A DNA stretch of 64,000 bases from Poindextera sp963719975 (lineage in GTDB: Bacteria; Pseudomonadota; Alphaproteobacteria; Caulobacterales; Caulobacteraceae). The stretch spans positions 1 through 64,000 of the forward strand of contig CAVRED010000008.1 of the NCBI GenBank assembly GCA_963719975.1, given 5' to 3'. The notes below the pieces were generated by a model. That model was not told the DNA's origin. It ran no database searches and was given only the letters and a program-made list of their open reading frames with translations. A program made the translations under genes and the position numbers. Below are positions 29,768 to 38,701 of the stretch, one piece after another. Position 1 is the first letter of the stretch; the number at the start of each line of letters is the position of its first letter.

Positions 29768-29867
29768 GGAGGGCTCCCGCCAAAAGAGGTGGGCCACACT
29801 CGGCGACTGACGAAAGGGAAGGTCAAGCGCTGATGCGTCGCCCTGTCGCGCCCGCAGTCACCGCGAA

Positions 29868-30265
29868 GTGATCGCCGCGTCGTTGACCCTTCGTCGCCTG
29901 GGGCGTTTCACTTTGATCATGGACGGCAGGCGAATCGACTATTGGCCGGCCCACCTCCAGTCCGTCTTCGCGGCGGTCGGGAAGACGATGGGCGACAGGC
30001 GCCTCGTACCGGATATGCTGGCCGCGATCCCCGACGCCCCCGGCAGGGTGGTCGCCGCCCACCGGCTCGCGATCGAGTACGTCACCGGCAAGCGTTCAGG
30101 GCCCCGGGCCGGCCACTACATCGTGACCATACTGGGTCCCAGGATCAACGCGTGCTGGAAGTTCCGGCCGATCGAGCTGGAACACCTCGCGCGCCTTGTC
30201 ACCGACTTCTCGCCCGCTCGCACGGTCCCACCGGACGCTACGAGGTCGGCGTCGAAGTCTGGTGA
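29868..30265 (+). CDS. Hypothetical protein with a probable frameshift near its end
   Basis: The frame opens with GTG at 29868 (or ATG at 29919, MDGRRIDYWPAHLQSVFAAV). It continues VVAAHRLAIEYVTGKRSG, HYIVTILGPRI and FRPIELEHLARLV, then probably shifts near 30210 to end RYEVGVEVW at 30265. No family recognised; the alternating strand-helix pattern and codon use look genuine. It overlaps the convergent 2OG oxygenase gene by a few codons. Confidence 0.42.
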
Positions 30266-31197
30266 TCGACGACGATCGTCACGCCAGCCGGATCTCCTTG
30301 CAGCCGCTCGGCGAGGTAGGCGCGCGCCGTGATGGGCTCGCCGTAGCGGTCGGGCGCATCGGCCGTCACGCAGCCCGCCAGCGTCTCGATCCTGTAGTCC
30401 GGGTGGAAGTGCAGGAAGAACGGCATGGAATAGCGCGCCACGCCGCGCCGCTCCGGCGCCGGGTTCACCACGCGGTGCGTCGTCGAGGGCAGACGGTGAT
30501 TGGTCAGCCGCTGCAGCATGTCGCCGATGTTGACGACGACGGCGCCCGGCGCCGGGTTCACCGCCAGCCAGCGGCCGTCGCGGTCGAGCAGCTCGAGCCC
30601 CGCCTCCTCGGCGCCGAGCAGGAGGGTGATCGCGTTGATGTCCTCGTGCGCGCCGGCGCGTATGGCCGCGCCCTCGCCCGCGACCGGCGGATAGTGCAAC
30701 AGCCGAAGGATGGAGTCGCCTTCGGCGATCGCCGCGTCGAAGTGGTCGCGCGGCAGGCCAAGGTGGACGGCGATGGCCGAAAGGAGCCTCGCGCCCAGCG
30801 CATCGAACGCCGCGTAGAGCCCGCCGACCGACGCGCGAAATCCAGGAACCTCGGCGGGCCAGACGTTGACCAGACCGCGCCCCGCGGGATCGGGCTCGCG
30901 CCCGACGTGCCAGAACTCCTTCAGGTCCGGGTGCGGCGCGTCCTTGGCGGCCTCGACGCCGAACGGCGTGTAGCCCCGCTGGCTGGCCGCGCGCGGCACG
31001 ACGTAGCGGCGCTTGTCGGCTTCGGAGAGGGCGAAGAAGGCCTTCGCGTCGGCAAGGGCGCGATCGATCAGGCCGGGCGCGAGCCCATGGTCCTCGACGA
31101 CCGCGAAGCCATAGCGTTCGAACGAGGCGCCCAGCGCTTGGACGAAGTCGTCGAAGCGCGCCTCGTGCAGGCGGAAGGAGACCGGCTGGATGCCCAC
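30238..31197 (-). CDS. 2-oxoglutarate/Fe(II) oxygenase, isopenicillin-N-synthase-like
   Basis: 319 residues. The N-terminal segment FERYGFAVVEDHGL belongs to the DIOX_N domain. The catalytic double-stranded beta helix shows the iron ligands HED (AGAHEDINAITLL) and the distal His in STTHRVVNP, and RYSMPFF provides the Arg-x-Ser that binds 2-oxoglutarate. It oxidises an unknown small molecule. The usual family ending (ERL-KEIRLA) appears one frame over with a stop at 30279-30281, so a one-base error near 30300 probably extends the reading frame. Confidence 0.85.
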   Translation of the reverse strand: MGIQPVSFRLHEARFDDFVQALGASFERYGFAVVEDHGLAPGLIDRALADAKAFFALSEADKRRYVVPRAASQRGYTPFGVEAAKDAPHPDLKEFWHVGREPDPAGRGLVNVWPAEVPGFRASVGGLYAAFDALGARLLSAIAVHLGLPRDHFDAAIAEGDSILRLLHYPPVAGEGAAIRAGAHEDINAITLLLGAEEAGLELLDRDGRWLAVNPAPGAVVVNIGDMLQRLTNHRLPSTTHRVVNPAPERRGVARYSMPFFLHFHPDYRIETLAGCVTADAPDRYGEPITARAYLAERLQGDPAGVTIVVDHQTSTPTS

Positions 31198-31257
31198 GCG
31201 CGACTCATGGCGAAGGTTTCGCCGGTCATACGCGCAGGCTGGGAAAAGGCGAAGCGG

Positions 31258-31443
31258 CTAGAGCGCGCGCACGCGCCTCAGCGTCTCGGCGCACTCGAGC
31301 TGGGCGCGGCGCTCGGCGATCTCCTCGTAGAGGTCGCCACGCTCGACCTCTCCGCCGTCGAATGACCCGGCCAGCGTCGAGTCAAACCGCGCAAACAGCG
31401 CCTCGGGGGTCGGGGTCGGCTCAAGATCCATCGGATGATCCAT
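31258..31443 (-). CDS. Small acidic protein (61 aa)
   Basis: MDHPMDLEPTPTPEALFARF with an AGGAGGG site 8 bases before the ATG. It ends with a helical acidic stretch (VERGDLYEEIAERRAQLECAE). No family recognised. The strong ribosome-binding site and the position 60 bp upstream of the 2OG oxygenase in the same direction support a real gene. Confidence 0.5.
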   Translation of the reverse strand: MDHPMDLEPTPTPEALFARFDSTLAGSFDGGEVERGDLYEEIAERRAQLECAETLRRVRAL

Positions 31444-31755
31444 CGCGGTTGCCCTCCTTGCACCTGTGCTTAACGGAGAATTAGCGCATTTTATCTTCGC
31501 CTGCCTTGCTGAGGCGAACAACGTGCTTCGCGCGAAAAGTGTCTGAGTCTCACGAAGACTTGACCGTTGCAGGGCCGTCGCATGCGATGCGAATACGACT
31601 TATCAACAGTCAGATTGCCTATTGGCCATAGCATCACGACGGCGTTACCATGCGTTCGGACGCCGCGTCGGGGCGGGCGATCCGGCCGTCCTTTTCGATA
31701 GACGGACACCGGGATCGGCCCGTGCGGGGAGTAGAGCGTCGCAGAGGAAGCCGTC
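31444..31755. other. 312-bp divergent promoter region
   Basis: It is less GC-rich than its surroundings (for example 31470-31500 and 31575-31640), as expected for promoters of the small minus-strand gene and the plus-strand oxidoreductase operon. TTGACC at ~31560 could be a -35 box. The repeat GCATGCGATGC lies just after it. No clear operator or RNA is visible. Confidence 0.4.
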
Positions 31756-33561
31756 TTGCAGCGTACGATTACCGAGGGGCCGGACTACTTCCACAAGGTC
31801 GTCGATTGTCAGTGGGCGTGCCCAGCGCACACGCCCGTGCCCGAATACATCCGGCTAATCGCCGAGGGGCGCTACACCGACGCCTACATGATCAACTGGA
31901 AGTCCAACGTCTTCCCCGGAATCCTCGGACGGACGTGCGACCGCCCTTGCGAGCCGGCCTGCCGCCGCGGCCGCGTCGAGGACGAGCCGGTGGCCATCTG
32001 CCGCCTCAAGCGGGTCGCGGCCGACAACAAGGACGACATCACCGGCCTGTTGCCCAAGCCGGCCAGGGTCAAGAACGGCAAGCGCATCGCCCTGGTCGGC
32101 GCCGGCCCGGCGTCGCTGGCGGTGGCGCGCGACCTCGCCCCGCTGGGCTATGAGTGCATCCTGTTCGACGGCGACAAGACCTCCGGCGGCATGATCCGCA
32201 GCCAGATCCCGCGCTTCCGCCTGCCGGAGTCCATCATCGACGAAGAGGTCGGCTACATCACCGGCCTCGGGATGGAGCTTAGGCTGGGCCACCCGATCAC
32301 CAGCCTCAAGGCGCTGTTGGCCGAAGACTATGACGCGATCTTCGTGGGCTCGGGCGCGCCGCGCGGCCGCGAACTGGACATTCCCGGCCGCCAGGAGGCC
32401 GCCGCCAACATCCACATCGGCATCGACTGGCTGTCGAGCGTCTCGTTCGGCCACGTCGAGAAGATCGGCAAGCGCGTCATCGTGCTGGGCGGCGGCAACA
32501 CCGCCATGGACTGCTGCCGCACCTCGCGCCGCCTGGGCGGCGAGGACGTAAAGGTGATCGTGCGCTCCGGCTTCGAGGAGATGAAGGCGTCCCCCTGGGA
32601 GAAGGAGGACGCGATGCACGAGGACATCCCGATCCTCAATTTCCTGAACCCGAAGGCGTTCACCCACGACAACGGCCGGCTGACCGGCGTGGTCTTCGAG
32701 CGCGTGGCGGCCGAGTACGACGCCAAGGGCCGCCGGCGGCTGGTTCCGACCGGCGAGCCGGACGAGCATTTCGAGTGCGACGACGTTCTGGTGGCCGTCG
32801 GGCAGGAAAACGCCTTCCCCTGGATCGAGCGGGACCTGGGGCTCGAGTTCGACGAATGGGACATGCCACGCGTCGACCCGGTCACCATGGGCACGAGCCT
32901 GCCGAACGTCTTCTTCGGCGGCGACGCGGCGTTCGGACCGAAGAACATCATCTGGGCCGTGGCGCACGCCCACGACGCGGCGATCTCGATCGACAAGTTC
33001 TGCCGCGGCGAGGACGTGACCGAGCGGCTGCTGCCGGGCGTCACTCTCGTCAGCCAGAAGATGGGCATCCACGAGTGGAGCTACGACAACGACATCGTCA
33101 ACGACGCCCGCTATCGGGTGCCGCTGCGCGACAAGGCCGAGGCGCTGGGCAACGTGCGGCTGGAAGTCGAGCTCGGCTTCGACCGCGGACTGGGCTACCG
33201 CGAGGCGGAGCGCTGCCTGAACTGCGACATCCAGACGGTGTTCGCCGACCCGCTGTGCATCGAGTGCGACGCCTGCGTCGACATCTGTCCGATGGACTGC
33301 ATCACCTTCACCGAGAACGGCGATGAGCCGGACCTGCGCGAGCGTCTGAACGCGCCGGCGCTGAACCTGACCCAGGACCTCTATGTGTCGGGGCCGCTGC
33401 CCACCGGGCGGGTGATGGTGAAGGACGAGGACGTCTGCCTGCACTGCGGCCTTTGCGCCGAGCGGTGCCCGACCGGCGCCTGGGACATGCAGAAATTCTT
33501 GCTCGACATGACCAATGCCAAGGGCGCACCCGAGCCCGTGCCGGCGATCGCGGCTGAATGA
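31756..33561 (+). CDS. GltD-like NAD(P)H:FAD oxidoreductase with C-terminal ferredoxin domain
   Basis: A 601-residue, intact protein starting at an unusual TTG with AGAGGAAG just upstream. The N-terminal cysteine-rich domain (DCQWACPAHTPVPEYI; GRTCDRPCEPACRRG) matches glutamate-synthase small subunits. Two dinucleotide-binding motifs follow: VGAGPASLAVARDL for FAD and VLGGGNTAMDCCRTS for NAD(P)H. The last ~150 residues carry two [4Fe-4S] motifs, CIECDACVDICPMDC and CLHCGLCAERCPTG. It probably connects the NAD(P) pool with the adjacent 2-oxoacid oxidoreductase. It is the first gene of a tight three-gene operon. Confidence 0.87.
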   Translation: MQRTITEGPDYFHKVVDCQWACPAHTPVPEYIRLIAEGRYTDAYMINWKSNVFPGILGRTCDRPCEPACRRGRVEDEPVAICRLKRVAADNKDDITGLLPKPARVKNGKRIALVGAGPASLAVARDLAPLGYECILFDGDKTSGGMIRSQIPRFRLPESIIDEEVGYITGLGMELRLGHPITSLKALLAEDYDAIFVGSGAPRGRELDIPGRQEAAANIHIGIDWLSSVSFGHVEKIGKRVIVLGGGNTAMDCCRTSRRLGGEDVKVIVRSGFEEMKASPWEKEDAMHEDIPILNFLNPKAFTHDNGRLTGVVFERVAAEYDAKGRRRLVPTGEPDEHFECDDVLVAVGQENAFPWIERDLGLEFDEWDMPRVDPVTMGTSLPNVFFGGDAAFGPKNIIWAVAHAHDAAISIDKFCRGEDVTERLLPGVTLVSQKMGIHEWSYDNDIVNDARYRVPLRDKAEALGNVRLEVELGFDRGLGYREAERCLNCDIQTVFADPLCIECDACVDICPMDCITFTENGDEPDLRERLNAPALNLTQDLYVSGPLPTGRVMVKDEDVCLHCGLCAERCPTGAWDMQKFLLDMTNAKGAPEPVPAIAAE

Positions 33562-33571
33562 GCGCAAGGAG

Positions 33572-35395
33572 ATGAGTCCGATCGCCCGCGTCAACGACTT
33601 CGTTGTCAAATTCGCCAATGTGAACGGCTCAGGCTCGGCGAGCGCCAACGGCCTGTTCGCCAAGTCGATCCTGCGCATGGGCGTGCCCGTCGCCGCGCGC
33701 AACATCTTCCCATCGAACATCCAGGGCCTGCCGACCTGGTTCGAGGTGAGGATCTCGGAGAGCGGTCACCTCGGCCGGCGCGGCGGCGTCGACCTGATGG
33801 TGGCGATGAACCCGCAGACCTGGGACAAGGACGTCGCCGAGATCGAGCCCGGCGGCTACCTCTTCTACGATTCGACCAAGCCGCTGCCGCAGGGAAAGTT
33901 CCGCGACGACGTCAACGTCGTCGGCGTGCCGCTGACGGCGATGTGCAACGCCGCCTACACCGACCCGCGCCAGCGGCAGCTGTTCAAGAACATCATCTAT
34001 GTCGGCGCGCTGTCGGCCCTGCTCGACATCGACATGGCCGTGATCGAGCAGCTGGTCGGCGAGCAGTTCAAGGGCAAGGACCGGCTCATCGCGCCGAACA
34101 TGGACGCGCTGCACATGGGCCGCGACTATGTGACCCAGAACCTGAAGCCGATCGGGCTGCGCGTGAAGAAGGCCGACGCCGTCGGCGACAAGATCTTCGT
34201 CGAGGGCAACGCGGCCGCCGCGCTGGGCGCGCTCTACGGCGGGGCGACCGTTTGCGCCTGGTACCCGATCACGCCTTCGACGTCGCTCGCCGAGGCCTTC
34301 ACCGGCTACTGCGAGCAGTTCCGCACCGATCCGGACGGCAAGGCGCGCTATGCGATCATCCAGGCCGAGGACGAGATCGCCTCGATCGGCATCGTCGTCG
34401 GCGCGTCGTGGAATGGGGCCAGGGCGTTCACCTGCACCTCGGGACCCGGCGTCTCGCTGATGACCGAGTTCGTCGGCCTGAGCTACTTCGCCGAGGTTCC
34501 GGCGGTCATCTTCGACGTCCAGCGCGGCGGGCCATCGACCGGCATGCCGACCCGCACGCAGCAGGCCGACATCCTCGCCGCCGCCTATGCGGGCCACGGC
34601 GACACCAAGCACCCGCTGCTGCTGCCCGCCGACCCGGGCGAATGCTTCGAGATGGGCGCGCTCGCCTTCGACCTCGCCGACCGGCTGCAGACCACCGTCT
34701 TCGTCATGCTCGATCTCGACATCGGCATGAACGAGTGGCTGACCAACCCCTTCGAGTGGGACGACAACCGTCGTATCGACCGCGGCAAGGTGATGTCCCA
34801 CGACGATCTCGAGGCCGGCAAGGACTTCGGCCGTTATCTCGACGTCGACGGCGACGGCATTCCCTATCGCACCTATCCGGGCGTCCACCCCTCGCGCGGC
34901 GGCTACTTCACCCGCGGGACTTCGCGCAACCCCTACGCCCGCTACTCCGAAGAAGGCGCCGTCTACGTCGACAACATGGAGCGGCTGCTGCGCAAGTTCG
35001 AGACGGCCAAGACGCTCGTTCCCGCGCCGGTCCGCCGGGACGCCAAGCGCTCGACGAAGAGCGGGGTGATCTACTTCGGCTCGACGACGCCGGCGCTGCA
35101 CGAGGCGCTGGAGATGCTGGAAGCGCAGGGGCGCCACCTGAACGCGATGCGCCTGCGCGGCTTCCCCTTCGCCGACGCCGTCGCCGACTTCATCGCCGAG
35201 CACGAGCAGGTGTTCGTGGTCGAGCAGAACAGGGACAGCCAGCTGCGCACGCTGATCATGAACGAGATCGGGATCGACCCGGGCAAGCTCGTGCCGGTGA
35301 CACACTACGATGGCACGCCGATCACCGCCCGCTTCGTCGCCGGCGAGATCGCCGCCAAGCTTGCCGCCCGCCCGATCGTCGAGGCCGCCGAATGA
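33572..35395 (+). CDS. 2-oxoacid:acceptor oxidoreductase, fused gamma-alpha subunit
   Basis: About 607 residues. Residues 1-190 are the gamma domain (FANVNGSGSASANGLFAKSI, later LGRRGGVDLMVAMNPQTW). Residues ~215-600 are the alpha pyrimidine-binding domain with YPITPSTSLAEAF, EDEIASIGIVVGASWNGAR and RGGPSTGMPTRTQQ. This is the KorA-like layout of CoA-dependent 2-oxoacid (probably 2-oxoglutarate) ferredoxin oxidoreductases. The ATG at 33572 follows the previous stop by 10 bases. Its AAGGAG site is unusually close, which may lower its translation. The next gene overlaps it by 4 bases. Confidence 0.87.
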   Translation: MSPIARVNDFVVKFANVNGSGSASANGLFAKSILRMGVPVAARNIFPSNIQGLPTWFEVRISESGHLGRRGGVDLMVAMNPQTWDKDVAEIEPGGYLFYDSTKPLPQGKFRDDVNVVGVPLTAMCNAAYTDPRQRQLFKNIIYVGALSALLDIDMAVIEQLVGEQFKGKDRLIAPNMDALHMGRDYVTQNLKPIGLRVKKADAVGDKIFVEGNAAAALGALYGGATVCAWYPITPSTSLAEAFTGYCEQFRTDPDGKARYAIIQAEDEIASIGIVVGASWNGARAFTCTSGPGVSLMTEFVGLSYFAEVPAVIFDVQRGGPSTGMPTRTQQADILAAAYAGHGDTKHPLLLPADPGECFEMGALAFDLADRLQTTVFVMLDLDIGMNEWLTNPFEWDDNRRIDRGKVMSHDDLEAGKDFGRYLDVDGDGIPYRTYPGVHPSRGGYFTRGTSRNPYARYSEEGAVYVDNMERLLRKFETAKTLVPAPVRRDAKRSTKSGVIYFGSTTPALHEALEMLEAQGRHLNAMRLRGFPFADAVADFIAEHEQVFVVEQNRDSQLRTLIMNEIGIDPGKLVPVTHYDGTPITARFVAGEIAAKLAARPIVEAAE

Positions 35396-36447
35396 CCTAC
35401 ATCACCAAGCCCCGCCTGCATCACCCGAATCTGCCGACCAACGCCCTCGGGTTCACCCGCCGCGACTACGAAGGCGCCGTCTCGACGCTCTGCGCCGGCT
35501 GCGGGCACAACTCGATCAGCGCCTCGGTGATCCAGGCCTGTTACGAGCTGGAGCTGCCGCCGCACAGGATCGCCAAGCTTTCGGGCATCGGCTGCTCGTC
35601 GAAGACGCCTGACTATTTCCTCGGCAACAGCCACGGCTTCAACACCGTGCACGGACGGATGCCGTCGGTGCTGACCGGCGCCAACCTCGCCAACAAAGAC
35701 CTGATCTACCTAGGCGTTTCCGGTGACGGGGACTCCGCCTCCATCGGGCTCGGCCAATTCGCCCACTGCATCCGCCGCGGCGTGAACATGGTCTACATCG
35801 TGGAGAACAACGGGGTCTACGGACTGACCAAGGGCCAGTTTTCGGCCACTTCCGACTATGGCTCGAAGTCAAAGCGCGGCGTGGTCAATCACGACGCCGC
35901 CGTCGACCTGGTTTCGCTGGCGCTGCAGCTGGGCGCGAGCTTCGTCGCCCGCAGCTTCTCGGGCGACAAGCGGCAGCTGACCCCGCTGATCAAGGCGGCG
36001 CTGACCCACAACGGCGCGGCGTTCATCGACTGCATCAGCCCGTGCGTGCAGTTCAACAACCACGTCGGTTCGACCAAGAGCTTCGACTATGTGCGCGAGC
36101 ACAATGAAGCGGTGAACCGGCTGGACATCATTCCGCCGCGCACGCCGATCGAGATCGACCACGCACCCGGCACGCTCGAGATGGTGACCCAGCACGACGG
36201 CTCGGTGCTGGCGCTGCGCAAGCTGGACGCGCACTACGACCCTTCAGACCGGGCGGCCGCGCTGGCCTTCCTGCAGGAACGACAGGCGCTGGGCGAGGTC
36301 GTCACCGGCCTGCTGTTCGTCGACCCGACGCCCAAGGACCTGCACGATCACCTGGACACGGTCGCGACGCCCTTGAACGCGCTGACCGACGCAGAGCTGA
36401 CGCCGGGCTCGGCGGCGCTCGCCGAACTGAACGCCTCGCTGCGCTAA
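35392..36447 (+). CDS. 2-oxoacid:acceptor oxidoreductase, beta (thiamine diphosphate) subunit
   Basis: 351 residues, intact. It has CAGCGHNSI near residue 35, GIGCSSKTPDYFLG, and the thiamine diphosphate motif GDGDSASIGLGQFAHCI ending in ENNGVYGLTKGQ. The cysteines are consistent with the [4Fe-4S] cluster of KorB-type subunits. With the gamma-alpha subunit it oxidatively decarboxylates a 2-oxoacid to acyl-CoA. The start overlaps the previous stop as ATGA. Together the three genes form a self-contained, NAD(P)-linked version of an enzyme usually dependent on free ferredoxin. Confidence 0.88.
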   Translation: MTYITKPRLHHPNLPTNALGFTRRDYEGAVSTLCAGCGHNSISASVIQACYELELPPHRIAKLSGIGCSSKTPDYFLGNSHGFNTVHGRMPSVLTGANLANKDLIYLGVSGDGDSASIGLGQFAHCIRRGVNMVYIVENNGVYGLTKGQFSATSDYGSKSKRGVVNHDAAVDLVSLALQLGASFVARSFSGDKRQLTPLIKAALTHNGAAFIDCISPCVQFNNHVGSTKSFDYVREHNEAVNRLDIIPPRTPIEIDHAPGTLEMVTQHDGSVLALRKLDAHYDPSDRAAALAFLQERQALGEVVTGLLFVDPTPKDLHDHLDTVATPLNALTDAELTPGSAALAELNASLR

Positions 36448-36570
36448 GGCGCCGAACTTTCGCAAAAAAGCCGTTGACCCCTGACGGGGTGATTGATTTT
36501 GCTGTCGCTTCGGGGAACAGCGTTCTGGGCTCGCCCATTTCGACCGGCGGGTTTGACGGGGGAGGCGCAC

Positions 36571-36993
36571 GTGAACTTCCAAGAAGCGATCATCAGCGAC
36601 TTCAAGCGCTACGTCGACTTCAACGGGCGCTCGGCCCGCTCGGAGTATTGGTGGTGGGCGCTGATGTCCTTCGGCATCGGCTGCGTCTTCAGCCTCCTGG
36701 AGATCATCGTCGGCGGCTCCACCTCGCCCATGTATGGGGCGGTGGCGGCCCTGAGCTATCTCGTCGACCTCGGCCTCTTCCTGCCCGGCCTGGCCGTGGC
36801 GGTTCGACGTTTGCATGACACCAACCGAAGCGGATGGTGGTACCTGATCGCGTTCACCATCGTCGGCCTCATCCCGCTGATCATCTGGTTCGCGACCCAG
36901 GGCACAATCGGCGACAATCAATACGGACCGGACCCCCTCGCGGGCGGCTCGGCCGTCCCGCCGCCGCCGGCGCAGACCACCTGGGCCAACTGA
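36571..36993 (+). CDS. DUF805 membrane protein
   Basis: 140 residues starting at GTG with GGGGGAGG 6 bases upstream. The sequence NFQEAIISDFKRYVDFNGRS, SEYWWWALMSF, AVAVRRLHDTNRSGWW and NQYGPDP matches DUF805, a family of small proteins with three or four membrane helices and unknown role, sometimes near stress genes. It comes 33 bp before the TIR protein gene in the same direction. Confidence 0.85.
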   Translation: MNFQEAIISDFKRYVDFNGRSARSEYWWWALMSFGIGCVFSLLEIIVGGSTSPMYGAVAALSYLVDLGLFLPGLAVAVRRLHDTNRSGWWYLIAFTIVGLIPLIIWFATQGTIGDNQYGPDPLAGGSAVPPPPAQTTWAN

Positions 36994-37025
36994 GCGGCCG
37001 CCGCCTCGATTAGGAATCGCTTGCC

Positions 37026-38669
37026 ATGGCCGCCACGGTTTTTCTGAGCCACGCCTCGAAGGACAAGAAGATGGCGGAGACCATCTGCCAGTCCCTGGAG
37101 TCGCGGGGCGTGGAGTGCTGGATGGCGACGCGCGACATCCACCCCGGCGAGAACTTCCAGGAGGCCATCGTCCGCGCGATCCGCGCGGCGAAGGTGATGA
37201 TCTTCGTCTTCTCGGCGAACTCGAACAATTCAGACGAGGTGAAGAAGGAGATCGCGCTCGCCGGGTCGAACAAGCTGTTCGTGATTCCGGTGCGGGTCGA
37301 GGACGTGGCGGCGAACGAGGCCTTCGCCTACGAGTTCGCGACCCGGCAGTGGATCGACCTGTTCAACGACTGGGAGACCTCGCTCGACACGTTGATGACG
37401 CAGATCAAGGCGGTGACCGCGATGCAGTCGCCGGCGGAGGCCGACGCCGACGCGGACAAGCCGCGCCGGACCCGGCGCACCGCCGCCGATACGCCCTCGC
37501 CGCCCTCGTCGGAGCCGGAGTTGCCGACCATCGACGTGGACGCCCTCTACGAGCAGGCCAACACCCACGCCCGGGCTGGCGAGTACGACGCGGCGATCGA
37601 GCAATACAATCGGGTGATCGGTGCGAAGCCCGACCACGCCAACGCGCTGAACAACCGCGGGAACGCGCTGCTGGCAAAGGGCCAGCAGGAGCCGGCGATC
37701 TCGGATTTCGACCGGGCGATCGCGCTGAAGCCCGACTTCGCCGCCGCCTACTGCAACCGCGGCAACGCCTTCCAGGCCCGCGGCGAGTACGACCGCGCGA
37801 TCCGCGACTATACCGTCGCCCTGCAGCTGAAGCCCGACCTCGCGGCCGCCCTCAACAACCGCGCCGCGACCTACGACCGCAAGGGGCTGCACGACATGGC
37901 GCGCAAGGACCGCGCCGCGGCCGCCGCGCTGGGCGCCCCCGCGAGCGCGACGCCCGCCGCACCGGCCGCAGCAGCAGCGGCCGCCGCCACGGTCCCCACG
38001 CCGACTGTCGTGTCGCCGGCCAACAACAACAACCGGCTGATCCTGATGATCGGCGGGGGCGTGCTCGGCCTGCTTCTGGTTATCGCCATCGCCGCCAGCC
38101 TCATGCGCGGCGGGGGGCAGCCCCAGAGCGGCGCGGTCGCCCAAAGCGGCGCCATCGCCCAGAGCGGCGCGCCCGCGACGAGCGTGGGTTCCTCTGCATC
38201 CACGACCTCTATCGCCGACGCCAACTCCAAGGGCGACGCCGCCTTCCAGCAGAAGGACTACGCCGGCGCAATGCAGTGGTACATGATCGCGGCCAATCAG
38301 GGCGATTCCAGCGCCGAGTACAATGTCGCCTGGCTCTACGACAACGGCGATGGGGTGACGCAGGACTATGTCCAGGCGCAGCAGTGGTATCTGAAGTCGG
38401 CCAACCAGGGCGACAAGGACGCCCAGAACAATTTGGGCGAGCTCTATTACTACGGCCACGGCGTGACGTCGGACTACGCGACCGCCTTCCACTGGTACCA
38501 GCTCGCCGCGAACCAGGGCGAGGAGAACGCCGAGTTCAATCTCGGCTGGCTCTACGCCAACGGCCAGGGCGTCACCGAGGACGACGCCGCGGCGCGGATG
38601 TGGATGGCGCGCTCGGCCGCGCAGGGCAAGCAGGACGCCATCAACTGGCTGCAGCAGCACCCGGGCTAG
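37026..38669 (+). CDS. TIR-domain protein with TPR, transmembrane helix and Sel1 repeats
   Basis: A 547-residue intact protein. Residues 1-130 are a bacterial TIR domain: TVFLSHASKDKKMAETIC, CWMATRDIHPGENF and VKKEIALA, the last holding a Glu near where TIR NADases place their catalytic Glu. Residues ~175-285 are three TPR units (YDAAIEQYNRVI, EPAISDFDRAIALKP, YDRAIRDYTVALQLKP). An Ala/Pro linker and one membrane helix (LILMIGGGVLGLLLVIAIAASL, about residues 338-360) follow. Residues ~395-547 are Sel1-like repeats (AMQWYMIAANQGDSSAEYN, WYLKSANQGDKDAQNN). TIR and TPR would face the cytoplasm and the Sel1 repeats the periplasm. Confidence 0.85.
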   Translation: MAATVFLSHASKDKKMAETICQSLESRGVECWMATRDIHPGENFQEAIVRAIRAAKVMIFVFSANSNNSDEVKKEIALAGSNKLFVIPVRVEDVAANEAFAYEFATRQWIDLFNDWETSLDTLMTQIKAVTAMQSPAEADADADKPRRTRRTAADTPSPPSSEPELPTIDVDALYEQANTHARAGEYDAAIEQYNRVIGAKPDHANALNNRGNALLAKGQQEPAISDFDRAIALKPDFAAAYCNRGNAFQARGEYDRAIRDYTVALQLKPDLAAALNNRAATYDRKGLHDMARKDRAAAAALGAPASATPAAPAAAAAAAATVPTPTVVSPANNNNRLILMIGGGVLGLLLVIAIAASLMRGGGQPQSGAVAQSGAIAQSGAPATSVGSSASTTSIADANSKGDAAFQQKDYAGAMQWYMIAANQGDSSAEYNVAWLYDNGDGVTQDYVQAQQWYLKSANQGDKDAQNNLGELYYYGHGVTSDYATAFHWYQLAANQGEENAEFNLGWLYANGQGVTEDDAAARMWMARSAAQGKQDAINWLQQHPG

Positions 38670-38701
38670 CGCCGCGAGCGCGACCCTCCCCTCAGCGCGC
38701 C

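Noticed and set aside
33943..36447. An 834-codon plus-strand frame suggesting a giant protein
   Set aside because: Its first part is an out-of-frame reading of the KorA-like gene; only the last 351 codons (from 35392) are real, as KorB.
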